NCBI RefSeq assembly: GCF_022539665.2
Contig: NW_026712515.1
Location: 16,315 to 80,314 of the forward strand
Origin: Daphnia carinata
Taxonomy: Eukaryota > Arthropoda > Branchiopoda > Diplostraca > Daphniidae
Length of the DNA stretch: 64,000 bases
Direction of reading: 5' to 3'
Position 1 is the first letter of the stretch. The number at the start of each line of letters is the position of its first letter. The translations under genes and the position numbers were made by a program. Shown piece by piece: positions 16,865 through 31,700 of the stretch. The notes beneath the pieces are model-generated. The model was not told the DNA's origin, ran no database searches, and saw only the letters and a program-made list of their open reading frames with translations.

Positions 16865-19800
16865 ATGCCACCTCGCCGTCAACTGACCGATACTGAAAAG
16901 GAGGAAAAAAATAAAAAACAAAGAGAAAAAAGAGCTCAAGAAGCTGCAGAGGCCAAGGAAAAGCGTTTAGAAGACAAAAGAAACAGGGCTAAATACCTCC
17001 GTGATGAGAATAAACGGACTTTAAATCAAGAAGATCTGGACCGCAAAAATGAAGAAGAAGAAAATAGAAAGAGACTGCGTCAAACGAAAAACGAAACAGA
17101 AAGGCCAGCACGACTAAACGTTGAGGCTGAAAAAAGAGGAGAGAGTCGATCTAATGAACCAGAAGAAGTGCAACAAGATTGGCTACGAGAGCAAGCATTG
17201 CGACAGCAATCCCTGCGTGAAGAAGAAAACGAAGAAGAAAAACGTGCAAGGCTACAGGACAAAGCAAAACGGCAGCAAACTCTGCGCATGGCTGAAACTG
17301 TTGAAGACAGGAAGATAAGATTGATCGAAGATAACTTGCGACATCGACTCCAACGCGAACGATGTACAGCAGAAGAGAGACTTTCACGTGCAACGCTGGA
17401 TCGATTGCGTCACCAAATGTATCTCATCGATGAAACGCATGAAGAGGCTGAGGCACGGCGGGAATTCAACAGAGAACAGACTGCCAGCTACAGAGCGGTT
17501 GAGATAGAAGACGAGACAGAAGAAAGACGAGAAGAAAGTCGTATACGGATGGAAACACTCCGTGAGGAGCAAGACGAAGACGAAGAATTACTTCGCGCAA
17601 TAAACGCATTGGAACATGCAGAGATTATGGCTCTTGAAACAGAAGAAGAACGCACTTTCCGCGAACAGTTGTTAGCTGCCCGCAACCGCGATGGAGTACC
17701 GAGAACTCATCGTGCGGCTTGCAAAATCTTTGTTACTGAAGAGAGCGTTCCATTGCATGAGTGTGGGGATATGGATATTTTGTGCGGAGAATGTAATGCC
17801 ATACATTTCAAGGGTGAGCAACCAACAGACAAGAAATTTACTCAATGCTGCGGAAAAGGCAAGGTAATTCTTCCACCTCCAAAGGAGTGCCCTCAACCGC
17901 TGGCTAAACTGTTGCAGAACGACCATCCAAAGGCTAAAGCGTTCATGACCAAGATCCGCAGCTACAACAGCGCACACGCTTTTGCATCGTTGGGAGCAAA
18001 TATTTCATCACCAACAGGGCGTGGACCCTATTGTTTCAGAATCCACGGTCAAGTGTACCACAACACCACAACCGTCGGTCCTAATACGAACAATCCCAAG
18101 TACGCCGATCTTTATTTCATTGACGCTGCTCAGGCCAGCGAGTTCAGATCCAGTTTCTCATCAAATGCAGGGTGCTGCAGGAACTTAATGGAAGAATTGG
18201 ACGCAATGCTTCGAGAAAAGAATCCATACGCAGCCATTTATAAGATGATGCGTCAAGTGCTTGAAGAAGAATACCGCCGAGCCCAACATGAGAATCTCCC
18301 GCATCAAACAGTGGGTATGATCATCAGCAGTGATCGGAAAAATCTCGACAAAAGACGTTACAACAGCCCGATGATAAACGAGATTGCAGTAATTTTCAAA
18401 AGCTCTAACGGTGAGCCGCCAGCGAAAAGGGATATCCGGGGCCATCTCTTTATTCCAGTCGTGGGGAGAAAATTTATACAAATAGACACACAACAACCCA
18501 TGTGCGACCCCATGACTTACCCTTTGCTATTTCCTAACGGGGACGACGGATGGCATGTTAACATGCCTTATAGCAGAACCACACGTCGCGAAAGAGAGGA
18601 AACAGCAGCGCAAGCATTGGATGGGAATGAAGAGGACGAATTCAATTTCCAAAGGCTCAACGAAATACTGCAGATGGTAAATCCACCATTAGAAGCCGTT
18701 GATGGTAACGACCCGTTAGTGGAAGAACCAGAACCGGAACCAGACGAGCAAATTGATAACGACGAAAATGATCCACAGCGATTGAATCGTGGCGGAGGAA
18801 AACGGAAGAGGGTGACGCAGTGTGAATTTTACAGCTTTCTGATATCGATTAGGAATTACTTTAACAACGTCTTGGCCGGCGGACCACTCACTCAGCAATG
18901 GTTGGTAGATTCTTACGTCAAAATTGAAGCCAACCGCGTGAAGTACATCCGCGAACATCAGGCAGAACTTCACGTGGCTCAATACGATGGTCTCTTGGAC
19001 TACATAAACAATCGTGCAGAACGAGAAAACTTGACGGTCGGATCATTTCACGTTCTACCATCGAGTTTCATCGGTAGTCCAAGAGCGATGAAGCAAGCGT
19101 ACCAAGATGCAATGGCTATCTGCGGAAAATTTGGCAAACCCATATTTTTCTTGACGTTCACCTGCAACCCCAAGTGGAAAGAGATCACGGCCAACATTCC
19201 CAGTCATCTGACGTCGTCTGATCGACCCGATATAGTAGCAAGAGTATTTCGACAAAAGATGATTGAGTTGGTCAACGACATTGAAAAGCGCCAGGTGTTG
19301 GGATTTGCAACTGCACGGATACACGTCGTTGAATTTCAAAAGCGAGGATTGCCCCACTGCCACATGCTTATTTGGATCGACAAGCGTGACGCCCCCGCTA
19401 CAGCAGAAGATGTCGATGCAACTATCAGCGCAGAAATTCCAGAAAGAACTACGCATCCGAGACTGTATAAAATCGTCATGGCCCACATGATTCACGGTCC
19501 ATGTGGGTTAATCAACAAAAAGTCCCCTTGCATGGACGGAGACCGATGCTCAAAGTCTTTCCCAAAGCAACACAGCCAAGAGACCATAGTCAACGACAAC
19601 GGCTATCCTACTTATAGGCGACGAGATACAGGAGTTGTACATTACTTGAAACGAGGACAGATGGATTTCACAGTGGACAACAGATGGGTTGTTCCCTACA
19701 ACCCTTGGTTATTGCTCAAGTTTGATTCCCACATCAACCTCGAATATTGCGCTTCCATCGTCAGCGTCAAGTACATCTTCAAGTACGTCTACAAAGGGTA

Positions 19801-22183
19801 TGACTGTCTGAAAATAGATCAAAAAGTGGGAACATATCAGCTCGAAGACGGGGACAAACCCAGGGTGGAGTGGGACGAAATAACATCCCATCTTGATACG
19901 CGGTACGTCAGCGCCCCAGAAGCTTGTTGGCGAATATTCAAGTTTCCACTTTCTGACCGTTCGCACGCCATCTATCGCCTGGCCGTCCATTTGCCTCGAG
20001 AACAGCCCGTCTTTTTCCAGCCAGGAAACGAAATGCAAGCCGCCATGAATGCCGCCTCGAGAGATACCAACCTGACTGCTTACTTCAAGTTGAATTGCAT
20101 CGATGAAGACGCCCGTCAATATTTCTACAGAGAAATACCCCACCATTACGTTTTCGTCAAGAAAACCAATTCGTGGAAACGTCGGGCGAAAAGGGCGAAG
20201 ATCATCGGTCGCCTATACACGGTTGGCGTACGGCAAGTTGAACGTTATTGCCTTCGGTTGCTTCTCATCAACGTCAAGGGGCCAACGAGCTTCGAAGATC
20301 TTCGAACGATTGACCAGGTTGTCCATCCTACATTCAAAGCTGCAGCAATAGCTTGGAATTTGTTGGAAGATGACATCGCTTGGGCTAGAGCCATGGAAGA
20401 AGCGGCAGCATTTCAAATGCCTCTTCAGCTGAGGCAGCTCTTTGTCGACATTTGCCTCTTCTGCAATCCCTCTGACGCTCTGCATCTCTTTGAAACCAAC
20501 CTGACCCATCTGATGGAAGACTTCATAAACAGCGGACTCGAAGTCAACGTGGCCAAGAATTTGACGTTGAAATGGATTCAGGATAAGTTACGTCTCCACA
20601 ATCAGACCATGGAAGATCTCTCCTTGCCTATTCCTGATTTCTATCTGATAAACCAAATGATCGATGTTCAGATAGAAGAAAACAACGAAAACACTCGAAC
20701 AGAAAAGAGAATGATTGGCGAAATGCTGCTGGCTCAACTCAACGACGGGCAACGCGCTGCCTTTAATCAAATAATGGCTGCCGTTAACGATGTCGACAAC
20801 TTACATCCGCGACAGTATTTTCTGGATGGTCCTGGAGGAACGGGAAAGACTTTTCTCTACAACACCCTCATAACCGTCCTACAAGGCCAAGGAAAGCAAG
20901 TCATCGCAGTGGCTTCAACAGGGATCGCATCGACTTTGTTGCTAGACGGGTCAACTTACCATTCTCAATTTAAGATTTACCCTCCAATAACAGAGACGAC
21001 AAGGTCGAAAATCGAAGAAGGAAGCTACAGTGCGCAAATGATCAGGAACGCCAGCCTTATAATTTCGGACGAAGCTACCATGAAAACCAACCACGCCCTC
21101 GACGCGCTCAATCATCTTTTCCAAACCGTCATGAATAATGGTGTTGAACCCTATGGTGGTAAAGTTCTCTTGCTCGGTGGGGATTTTAGGCAGTGCTTGC
21201 CCGTTGTGAGACACGGAAACAGAGTCAAAGTCATGGAAGCGACCATCATCAACAACGCTACCTGGCATCTTTTCCGACAGCTTCGATTAGTGCAGAACAT
21301 GCGCACCGAAGCCAGTAGTCAAGATTTCGCCGATTGGCTTATTCGACTCGGAGACGGATCCTTGCAACAAACACCGCGACTCAACGACCCAGAACTCATC
21401 GAAATTCCGCAAGACTTTCTCAACATTCGAACAACTTTGATCGAACACGTATTTGGAAATCCATCGGATCTCTTAAACGAAGGCGTGACTGAACAAATTT
21501 GTAACCGAGCTATCTTATGCCCCAAGAACGAAGATTGTCTCAGGATCAACGACAAGATTATTGGAGAGATGCCTGGCGCACTTAAAGTCTGCAAAAGTAT
21601 TGACACCATCGATTCAGAGGACCCAGAAGAAATATCCAACTACCCTCCAGAAATTTTAAACACCTTCAACGTGTCTGGGTTACCTACGCACCAACTCAAA
21701 CTGAAAATAGGAGCTATCGTCATTCTCCTAAAGAACATTGACTCGCGACAGGGACTTTGTAACGGCACGAGGCTCATCCTCAAGGCACTCCGCGAGAACC
21801 TCATTGTAGCAGAAATCGCGGCCGGGAAACACAAAGGGCACAATGTCTTCCTCCCACGGATGTCCATGTCTCCCACCGACTCTGACTTGCCCTTCAAACT
21901 CAAGAGGTTGCAGTTCCCTGTACTTGTGGCTTTTGCCATGACCATAAACAAGTCGCAGGGACAGACCTTCGACCGAGTTGGGATCTACCTTCCGAAAGCC
22001 GTTTTTAGCCATGGACAGCTTTACGTTGCATTCTCGCGGGCGACGTCAAGACAAGGTGTCAAGGTTCAGTGCGAAGAAACCGAGAAACAAGGCAAACTGC
22101 TTAGAAATCTTCCGCATTCTACGGCAGAAGAGAAAAACAAAGTATTCACCAAAAACGTTGTTTACAAGGAAGTTCTTCTTTAG
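16865..22183 (+). CDS. Helitron Rep-helicase (RepHel), 1772 residues
   Basis: One uninterrupted frame. The first ATG is at 16865; a TTG four codons upstream is not a likely start. Residues ~1-280 are a charged, Arg/Glu-rich coiled coil. Next comes a Cys-rich zinc-binding segment ([11 protein letters not shown] ... [12 protein letters not shown]). The Helitron N-terminal/Rep domain contains [11 protein letters not shown], the HUH motif as His831-Cys-His833 ([11 protein letters not shown]) and the two catalytic tyrosines Tyr970 and Tyr974 ([12 protein letters not shown]). The C-terminal third is a PIF1-type SF1B helicase: Walker A GPGGTGKT with Lys1328, [35 protein letters not shown] and QLYVAFSRA. 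Role: nicks and strand-transfers the Helitron by rolling-circle transposition, with helicase unwinding. All key residues are present and there are no stops, so it looks intact. The 3' end of the element follows 560 bp downstream. Confidence 0.95.
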   Translation: MPPRRQLTDTEKEEKNKKQREKRAQEAAEAKEKRLEDKRNRAKYLRDENKRTLNQEDLDRKNEEEENRKRLRQTKNETERPARLNVEAEKRGESRSNEPEEVQQDWLREQALRQQSLREEENEEEKRARLQDKAKRQQTLRMAETVEDRKIRLIEDNLRHRLQRERCTAEERLSRATLDRLRHQMYLIDETHEEAEARREFNREQTASYRAVEIEDETEERREESRIRMETLREEQDEDEELLRAINALEHAEIMALETEEERTFREQLLAARNRDGVPRTHRAACKIFVTEESVPLHECGDMDILCGECNAIHFKGEQPTDKKFTQCCGKGKVILPPPKECPQPLAKLLQNDHPKAKAFMTKIRSYNSAHAFASLGANISSPTGRGPYCFRIHGQVYHNTTTVGPNTNNPKYADLYFIDAAQASEFRSSFSSNAGCCRNLMEELDAMLREKNPYAAIYKMMRQVLEEEYRRAQHENLPHQTVGMIISSDRKNLDKRRYNSPMINEIAVIFKSSNGEPPAKRDIRGHLFIPVVGRKFIQIDTQQPMCDPMTYPLLFPNGDDGWHVNMPYSRTTRREREETAAQALDGNEEDEFNFQRLNEILQMVNPPLEAVDGNDPLVEEPEPEPDEQIDNDENDPQRLNRGGGKRKRVTQCEFYSFLISIRNYFNNVLAGGPLTQQWLVDSYVKIEANRVKYIREHQAELHVAQYDGLLDYINNRAERENLTVGSFHVLPSSFIGSPRAMKQAYQDAMAICGKFGKPIFFLTFTCNPKWKEITANIPSHLTSSDRPDIVARVFRQKMIELVNDIEKRQVLGFATARIHVVEFQKRGLPHCHMLIWIDKRDAPATAEDVDATISAEIPERTTHPRLYKIVMAHMIHGPCGLINKKSPCMDGDRCSKSFPKQHSQETIVNDNGYPTYRRRDTGVVHYLKRGQMDFTVDNRWVVPYNPWLLLKFDSHINLEYCASIVSVKYIFKYVYKGYDCLKIDQKVGTYQLEDGDKPRVEWDEITSHLDTRYVSAPEACWRIFKFPLSDRSHAIYRLAVHLPREQPVFFQPGNEMQAAMNAASRDTNLTAYFKLNCIDEDARQYFYREIPHHYVFVKKTNSWKRRAKRAKIIGRLYTVGVRQVERYCLRLLLINVKGPTSFEDLRTIDQVVHPTFKAAAIAWNLLEDDIAWARAMEEAAAFQMPLQLRQLFVDICLFCNPSDALHLFETNLTHLMEDFINSGLEVNVAKNLTLKWIQDKLRLHNQTMEDLSLPIPDFYLINQMIDVQIEENNENTRTEKRMIGEMLLAQLNDGQRAAFNQIMAAVNDVDNLHPRQYFLDGPGGTGKTFLYNTLITVLQGQGKQVIAVASTGIASTLLLDGSTYHSQFKIYPPITETTRSKIEEGSYSAQMIRNASLIISDEATMKTNHALDALNHLFQTVMNNGVEPYGGKVLLLGGDFRQCLPVVRHGNRVKVMEATIINNATWHLFRQLRLVQNMRTEASSQDFADWLIRLGDGSLQQTPRLNDPELIEIPQDFLNIRTTLIEHVFGNPSDLLNEGVTEQICNRAILCPKNEDCLRINDKIIGEMPGALKVCKSIDTIDSEDPEEISNYPPEILNTFNVSGLPTHQLKLKIGAIVILLKNIDSRQGLCNGTRLILKALRENLIVAEIAAGKHKGHNVFLPRMSMSPTDSDLPFKLKRLQFPVLVAFAMTINKSQGQTFDRVGIYLPKAVFSHGQLYVAFSRATSRQGVKVQCEETEKQGKLLRNLPHSTAEEKNKVFTKNVVYKEVLL

Positions 22184-22743
22184 TAGTAAGCCGCCAAAAA
22201 ACGAAAAAATCAACGACCCATTGATATCGACAAACATAAAAAACAGGAACTAACTTCCGCCTGCGTCTACGGACCAAAAAAGGAGCACGGGCATGGCCTT
22301 GGGGGCAGTTCCCAAGCGCGCTCAACCGTGAATTGTCTATTTATTTTCTTTGACGAAACAAATGGTAGGCGCACACTATACATGATTGAATAGATGAAAA
22401 GTGATTTTTTTTCTAGCTGCGAAAGAGGTTCCACTGCCTGCTAAACGGCTTAATCTGCCTCCAGTTAGGGTTAGCCTTTTTTTCCCTCTTTCCATCGTCT
22501 TCCGCCATCAGTACGAATGAAAATCTACGTCACACTCGACTATGGGGGAAAAGGTTTGACTATTTGAAAAGGGTTCAAGTGTCTCCTACTGGGATTAACC
22601 TTTCTTTTATTTTCATCAGGCGGTTGTTGTACATGAACAAGAGAAAAACGAAAAATAGGTAGCAAAAATCAAATAAGAAGACAGAAATCGCTGAAATATA
22701 CAATACCATAGGGCAGATACTTAAAACTAGACTCTACCTATTA
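22184..22743. other. Helitron 3' region, no gene
   Basis: Untranslated tail between the RepHel stop and the 3' hairpin. It contains degenerate echoes of the left-end minisatellite (GAGGTTCCACTGCCTGC at 22430; AAAAGGTTTGACTATTTGAAAAGGG at 22549, given here in part). No reading frame of note. Confidence 0.5.
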
Positions 22744-22772
22744 CCGTCCTGGGACGGGCCGCCATATACTAG
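22744..22772 (+). terminator. Helitron 3' terminus: hairpin plus CTAG
   Basis: CCGTCC-TG-GGACGG (22744-22757) is a perfect 6-bp GC-rich hairpin, followed after 11 bases by CTAG (22769-22772). The next base is T and the satellite resumes at once. This is the standard Helitron replication-terminator layout (hairpin, ~10 nt, CTRR, T). Confidence 0.88.
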
Positions 22773-25700
22773 TAGTGTTATAGAATCAGTTTCTATATCT
22801 ACATTCAAACAACATCAAATATACGTGTATTCAATGTGAATATAGTGTTATAGAATCAGTTTCAATATCTACATTCAAACAGCATGAAATATACGTGTAT
22901 TCAATGTGAATATAGTGTTATAGAATCAGTTTCTTTATCTACATTCAAACAAAATCAAATATACGTGTATTCAATGTGAATATAGTGTTATAGAATCAGT
23001 TTCAATATCTACATTCAAACAACATGAAATATACGTGTATTCAATGTGAATATAGTGTTATAGAATCAGTTTTAATATCTACATTCAAACAGCATCAAAT
23101 ATACGTGTATTCAATGTGAATATATTGTTATAGAATCAGTTTCAATATCTACATCCAAACAGCATCAAATATACGTGTATTCAATGTGAATATAGTGTTA
23201 TAGAATCAGTTTCAATATCTACATTCAAACAGCATCAAATATACGTGTATTCATTGTGAATATAGTGTTATAGAATCAGTTTCAATATCTACCTTCAAAC
23301 AGCATCAAATATACGTGTATTCAATGTGAATATAGTGTTATAGAATCAGTTTCAATATCTACATTCAAACAGCATGAAATATACGTGTATTCAATGTGAA
23401 TATAGTGTAATACAGTGAGTTTCAATATCTACATTCAAACAGCATCAAATATACGTGTATTCAATGTGAATATAGTGTTATAGAATCAGTTTCAATATCT
23501 ACATTCAAACAGCATCAAATATACGTGTATTCAATGTGAATATAGTGTAATACAGTGAGTTTCAATATCTACATTCAAACAGCATGAAATATACGTTTAT
23601 TCAATGTGAATATAGTGTTATAGAATCAGTTTCAATATCTACATTCAAACAGCATCAAATATACGTGTATTCAATGTGAATATAGTGTTATAGAATCAGT
23701 TTCAATATCTACATTCAAACAGCATCAAATATACGTGTATTCAATGTGAATATAGTGTTATAGAATCAGTTTCAATATCTACATTCAAACAGCATCAAAT
23801 ATACGTGTATTCAATGTGAATATAGTGTTATAGAATCAGTTTCAATATCTACATTCAAACAGCATCAAATATACGTGTATTCAATGTGAATATAGTGTAA
23901 TACAGTGAGTTTCAATATCTACATTCAAACAGCATCAAATATACGTGTATTCAATGTGAATATAGTGTTATAGAATCAGTTTCAATATCTACATTCAAAC
24001 AGCATCAAATATACGTGTATTCAATGTGAATATAGTGTAATACAATCAGTTTCAATATCTACATTCAAACAGCATCAAATATACGTGTATTCAATGTGAA
24101 TATAGTGTTATAGAATCAGTTTCAATATCTACATTCAAACAGCATCAAATATACGTGTATTCAATGTGAATATAGTGTTATAGAATCAGTTTCAATATCT
24201 ACATTCAAACAGCATCAAATATACGTGTATTCAATGTGAATATAGTGTTATAGAATCAGTTTCAATATCTACATTCAAACAGCATCAAATATACGTGTAT
24301 TCAATGTGAATATAGTGTTATAGAATCAGTTTCAATATCTACATTCAAACAGCATCAAATATACGTGTATTCAATGTGAATATAGTGTTATAGAATCAGT
24401 TTCAATATCTACATTCAAACAGCATCAAATATACGTGTATTCAATGTGAATATAGTGTTATAGAATCAGTTTCAATATCTACATTCAAACAGCATGAAAT
24501 ATACGTGTATTCAATGTGAATATAGTGTTATAGAATCAGTTTCAATATCTACATTCAAACAGCATGAAATATACGTGTATTCAATGTGAATATAGTGTTA
24601 TAGAATCAGTTTCAATATCTACATTCAAACAGCATCAAATATACGTGTATTCAATGTGAATATAGTGTTATAGAATCAGTTTCAATATCTACATTCAAAC
24701 AGCATCAAATATACGTGTATTCAATGTGAATATAGTGTTATAGAATCAGTTTCAATATCTACATTCAAACAGCATGAAATATACGTGTATTCAATGTGAA
24801 TATAGTGTTATAGAATCAGTTTCAATATCTACATTCAAACAGCATCAAATATACGTGTATTCAATGTGAATATAGTGTTATAGAATCAGTTTCAATATCT
24901 ACATTCAAACAGCATCAAATATACGTGTATTCAATGTGAATATAGTGTTATAGAATCAGTTTCAATATCTACATTCAAACAGCATCAAATATACGTGTAT
25001 TCAATGTGAATATAGTGTTATAGAATCAGTTTCAATATCTACATTCAAACAGCATCAAATATACGTGTATTCAATGTGAATATAGTGTTATAGAATCAGT
25101 TTCAATATCTACATTCAAACAGCATCAAATATACGTGTATTCAATGTGAATATAGTGTTATAGAATCAGTTTCAATATCTACATTCAAACAGCATCAAAT
25201 ATACGTGTATTCAATGTGAATATAGTGTTATAGAATCAGTTTCAATATCTACATTCAAACAGCATCAAATATACGTGTATTCAATGTGAATATAGTGTTA
25301 TAGAATCAGTTTCAATATCTACATTCAAACAGCATCAAATATACGTGTATTCAATGTGAATATAGTGTTATAGAATCAGTTTCAATATCTACATTCAAAC
25401 AGCATCAAATATACGTGTATTCAATGTGAATATAGTGTTATAGAATCAGTTTCAATATCTACATTCAAACAGCATCAAATATACGTGTATTCAATGTGAA
25501 TATAGTGTTATAGAATCAGTTTCAATATCTACATTCAAACAGCATCAAATATACGTGTATTCAATGTGAATATAGTGTTATAGAAGTCAGTTTCAATATC
25601 TACATTCAAACAGCATCAAATATACGTGTATTCAATGTGAATATAGTGTTATAGAATCAGTTTCAATATCTACATTCAAACAGCATGAAATATACGTGTA

Positions 25701-28700
25701 TTCAATGTGAATATAGTGTTATAGAATCAGTTTCAATATCTACATTCAAACAGCATGAAATATACGTGTATTCAATGTGAATATAGTGTTATAGAATCAG
25801 TTTCAATATCTACATTCAAACAGCATCAAATATACGTGTATTCAATGTGAATATAGTGTAATAGAATCAGTTTCAATATCTACATTCAAACAGCATCAAA
25901 TATACGTGTATTCAATGTGAATATAGTGTTATAGAATCAGTTTCAATATCTACATTCAAACAGCATCAAATATACGTGTATTCAATGTGAATATAGTGTT
26001 ATAGAATCAGTTTCAATATCTACATTTATAGTGTATAGAATCAATTTCAATATCTACATTCAAACAGCATCAAATATACGTGTATTCAATGTGAATATAG
26101 TGTTATAGAATCAGTTTCAATATCTACATTCAAACAGCATCAAATATACGTGTATTCAATGTGAATATAGTGTTATAGAATCAGTTTCAATATCTACATT
26201 CAAACAGCATCAAATATACGTGTATTCAATGTGAATATAGTGTAATAGAATGAGTTTCAATATCTACATTCAAACAGCATCAAATATACGTGTATTCAAT
26301 GTGAATATAGTGTTATAGAATCAGTTTCAATATCTACATTCAAACAGCATCAAATATACGTGTATTCAATGTGAATATAGTGTTATAGAATCAGTTTCAA
26401 TATCTACATTCAAACAGCATCAAAAATATAGTGTGAAATATACGTGTATTCAATGTGAATATAGTTTCAATATCAGTTTCAATACAGCATGAAATATACG
26501 TATACGTATTCAATGTGAATATAGTGTTATAGAATCAGTTTCAATATCTACATTCAAACAGCATGAAATATACGTGTATTCAATGTGAATATAGTGTTAT
26601 AGAATCAGTTTCAATATCTACATTCAAACAGCATCAAATATACGTGTATTCAATGTGAATATAGTGTTATAGAATCAGTTTCAATATCTACATTCAAACA
26701 GCATCAAATATACGTGTATTCAATGTGAATATAGTGTTATAGAATCAGTTTCAATATCTACATTCAAACAGCATCAAATATACGTGTATTCAATGTGAAT
26801 ATAGTGTTATAGAATCAGTTTCAATATCTACATTCAAACAGCATCAAATATACGTGTATTCAATGTGAATATAGTGTTATAGAATCAGTTTCAATATCTA
26901 CATTCAAACAGCATCAAATATACGTGTATTCAATGTGAATATAGTGTTATAGAATCAGTTTCAATATCTACATTCAAACAGCATCAAATATACGTGTATT
27001 CAATGTGAATATAGTGTTATAGAATCAGTTTCAATATCTACATTCAAACAGCATCAAATATACGTGTATTCAATGTGAATATAGTGTTATAGAATCAGTT
27101 TCAATATCTACATTCAAACAGCATGAAATATACGTGTATTCAATGTGAATATAGTGTTATAGAATCAGTTTCAATATCTACATTCAAACAGCATGAAATA
27201 TACGTGTATTCAATGTGAATATAGTGTTATAGAATCAGTTTCAATATATACATTCAAACAGCATCAAATATACGTGTATTCAATGTGAATATAGTGTTAT
27301 AGAATCAGTTTCAATGATCTACATTGAAACAGCATTATTATTCAATGTGTTATAGAATCTGTTTCAATATCTACATTCAAACAGCATGAAATATACGTGT
27401 ATTCAATGTGAATATAGTGTTATAGAATCAGTTTCAATATCTACATTCAAACAGCATCAAATATACGTGTATTCAATGTGAATATAGTGTTATAGAATCA
27501 GTTTCAATATCTACATTCAAACAGCATCAAATATACGTGTATTCAATGTGAATATAGTGTTATAGAATCAGTTTCAATATCTACATTCAAACAGCATCAA
27601 ATATACGTGTATTCAATGTGAATATAGTGTTATAGAATCAGTTTCAATATCTACATTCAAACAGCATCAAATATACGTGTATTCAATGTGAATATAGTGT
27701 AAGACAGTGAGTTTCAATATCTACATTCAAACAGCATGAAATATACGTGTATTCAATGTGAATATAGTGTTATAGAATCAGTTTCAATATCTACATTCAA
27801 ACAGCATCAAATATACGTGTATTCAATGTGAATATAGTGTTATAGAATCAGTTTCAATATCTACATTCAAACAGCATCAAATATACGTGTATTCAATGTG
27901 AATATAGTGTTATAGAATCAGTTTCAATATCTACATTCAAACAGCATCAAATATACGTGTATTCAATGTGAATATAGTGTTATAGAATCAGTTTCAATAT
28001 CTACATTTCAAACAGCATCAAATATACGTGTATTCAATGTGAATATAGTGTTATAGAATCAGTTTCAATATCTACATTCAAACAGCATCAAATATACGTG
28101 TATTCAATGTGAATATAGTGTTATAGAATCAGTTTCAATATCTACATTCAAACAGCATGAAATATACGTGTATTCAATGTGAATATAGTGTTATAGAATC
28201 AGTTTCAATATCTACATTCAAACAGCATCAAATATACGTGTATTCAATGTGAATATAGTGTTATAGAATCAGTTTCAATATCTACATTCAAACAGCATGA
28301 AATATACGTGTATTCAATGTGAATATAGTGTTATAGAATCAGTTTCAATATCTACATTCAAACAGCATCAAATATACGTGTATTCAATGTGAATATAGTG
28401 TTATAGAATCAGTTTCAATATCTACATTCAAACAGCATCAAATATACGTGTATTCAATGTGAATATAGTGTTATAGAATCAGTTTCAATATCTACATTCA
28501 AACAGCATCAAATATACGTGTATTCAATGTGAATATAGTGTTATAGAATCAGTTTCAATATCTACATTCAAACAGCATCAAATATACGTGTATTCAATGT
28601 GAATATAGTGTTATAGAATCAGTTTCAATATCTACATTCAAACAGCATCAAATATACGTGTATTCAATGTGAATATAGTGTTATAGAATCAGTTTCAATA

Positions 28701-31700
28701 TCTACATTCAAACAGCATCAAATATACGTGTATTCAATGTGAATATAGTGTTATAGAATCAGTTTCAATATCTACATTCAAACAGCATCAAATATACGTG
28801 TATTCAATGTGAATATAGTGTTATAGAATCAGTTTCAATATCTACATTCAAACAGCATCAAATATACGTGTATTCAATGTGAATATAGTGTTATAGAATC
28901 AGTTTCAATATCTACATTCAAACAGCATCAAATATACGTGTATTCAATGTGAATATAGTGTTATAGAATCAGTTTCAATATCTACATTCAAACAGCATCA
29001 AATATACGTGTATTCAATGTGAATATAGTGTTATAGAATCAGTTTCAATATCTACATTCAAACAGCATCAAATATACGTGTATTCAATGTGAATATAGTG
29101 TTATAGAATCAGTTTCAATATCTACATTCAAACAGCATCAAATATACGTGTATTCAATGTGAATATAGTGTTATAGAATCAGTTTCAATATCTACATTCA
29201 AACAGCATCAAATATACGTGTATTCAATGTGAATATAGTGTTATAGAATCAGTTTCAATATCTACATTCAAACAGCATCAAATATACGTGTATTCAATGT
29301 GAATATAGTGTAAGCAGTGAGTTTCAATATCTACATTCAAACAGCATGAAATATACGTGTATTCAATGTGAATATAGTGTTATAGAATCAGTTTCAATAT
29401 CTACATTCAAACAGCATCAAATATACGTGTATTCAATGTGAATATAGTGTTATAGAATCAGTTTCAATATCTACATTCAAACAGCATCAAATATACGTGT
29501 ATTCAATGTGAATATAGTGTTATAGAATCAGTTTCAATATCTACATTCAAACAGCATCAAATATACGTGTATTCAATGTGAATATAGTGTTATAGAATGA
29601 GTTTCAATATCTACATTCAAACAGCATGAAATATACGTGTATTCAATGTGAATATAGTGTTATAGAATCAGTTTCAATATCTACATTCAAACAGCATCAA
29701 ATATACGTGTATTCAATGTGAATATAGTGTTATAGAATCAGTTTCAATATCTACATTCAAACAGCATCAAATATACGTGTATTCAATGTTAATATAGTGT
29801 GATACAGTGAGTTTAATATCTACATTCAAACAGCATCAAATATACGTGTATTCAATGTGAATATAGTGTTATAGAATCAGTTTCAATATCTACATTCAAA
29901 CAGCATCAAATATACGTGTATTCAATGTGAATATAGTGTTATAGAATCAGTTTCAATATCTACATTCAAACAGCATGAAATATACGTGTATTCAATGTGA
30001 ATATAGTGTTATAGAATCAGTTTCAATATCTACATTCAAACAGCATCAAATATACGTGTATTCAATGTGAATATAGTGTTATAGAATCAGTTTCAATATC
30101 TACATTCAAACAGCATCAAATATACGTGTATTCAATGTGAATATAGTGTTATAGAATCAGTTTCAATATCTACATTCAAACAGCATGAAATATACGTGTA
30201 TTCAATGTGAATATAGTGTTATAGAATCAGTTTCAATATCTACATTCAAACAGCATCAAATATACGTGTATTCAATGTGAATATAGTGTTATAGAATCAG
30301 TTTCAATATCTACATTCAAACAGCATCAAATATACGTGTATTCAATGTGAATATAGTGTTATAGAATCAGTTTCAATATCTACATTCAAACAGCATCAAA
30401 TATACGTGTATTCAATGTGAATATAGTGTTATAGAATCAGTTTCAATATCTACATTCAAACAGCATCAAATATACGTGTATTCAATGTGAATATAGTGTT
30501 ATAGAATCAGTTTCAATATCTACATTCAAACAGCATCAAATATACGTGTATTCAATGTGAATATAGTGTTATAGAATCAGTTTCAATATCTACATTCAAA
30601 CAGCATCAAATATACGTGTATTCAATGTGAATATAGTGTTATAGAATCAGTTTCAATATCTACATTCAAACAGCATCAAATATACGTGTATTCAATGTGA
30701 ATATAGTGTTATAGAATCAGTTTCAATATCTACATTCAAACAGCATCAAATATACGTGTATTCAATGTGAATATAGTGTTATAGAATCAGTTTCAATATC
30801 TACATTCAAACAGCATCAAATTACGTGTATTCAATGTGAATATAGTGTTATAGAATCAGTTTCAATATCTACATTCAAACAGCATCAAATATACGTGTAT
30901 TCAATGTGAATATAGTGTTATAGAATCAGTTTCAATATCTACATTCAAACAGCATCAAATATACGTGTATTCAATGTGAATATAGTGTTATAGAATCAGT
31001 TTCAATATCTACATTCAAACAGCATCAAATTACGTGTATTCAATATCTACATTCAAACAGCATGAAATATACGTGTATTCAATGTGAATATAGTGTTATA
31101 GAATCAGTTTCAATATCTACATTCAAACAGCATCAAATATACGTGTATTCAATGTGAATATAGTGTTATAGAATCAGTTTCAATATCTACATTCAAACAG
31201 CATCAAATATACGTGTATTCAATGTGAATATAGTGTTATAGAATCAGTTTCAATATCTACATTCAAACAGCATCAAATATACGTGTATTCAATGTGAATA
31301 TAGTGTTATAGAATCAGTTTCAATATCTACATTCAAACAGCATCAAATATACGTGTATTCAATGTGAATATAGTGTTATAGAATCAGTTTCAATATCTAC
31401 ATTCAAACAGCATCAAATATACGTGTATTCAATGTGAATATAGTGTTATAGAATCAGTTTCAATATCTACATTCAAACAGCATCAAATATACGTGTATTC
31501 AATGTGAATATAGTGTTATAGAATCAGTTTCAATATCTACATTCAAACAGCATCAAATATACGTGTATTCAATGTGAATATAGTGTTATAGAATCAGTTT
31601 CAATATCTACATTCAAACAGCATCAAATATACGTGTATTCAATGTGAATATAGTGTTATAGAATCAGTTTCAATATCTACATTCAAACAGCATGAAATAT

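Larger units (their letters stand above)
2510..22772 (+). mobile_element. Composite 20-kb insertion in satellite, possibly one giant Helitron
   Basis: The right end is a convincing Helitron 3' end (hairpin then CTAG, next base T) abutting satellite. The left end begins TCTACCTGG, and Helitrons start with TC. Between them lie the Helitron Rep-helicase gene, a 243-residue protein gene and a nested CACTA-like element. Motifs from the left minisatellite (AAAGGTTCGACTACCTG) recur in degenerate form near the right end (22430-22460, 22550-22590), which links the two ends. Against a single clean insertion: the base before TC is T, not A, and the satellite phase does not continue across the block (left stops after CAGCAT, right resumes at TAGTGTT). 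The true left end of the Helitron could instead lie anywhere between 14277 and 16850. Confidence 0.35.

Noticed and set aside
17151-21951. Many frames of 60 to 146 codons within the Helitron gene
   Set aside because: All are antisense or shifted shadows of the 1772-codon RepHel frame.
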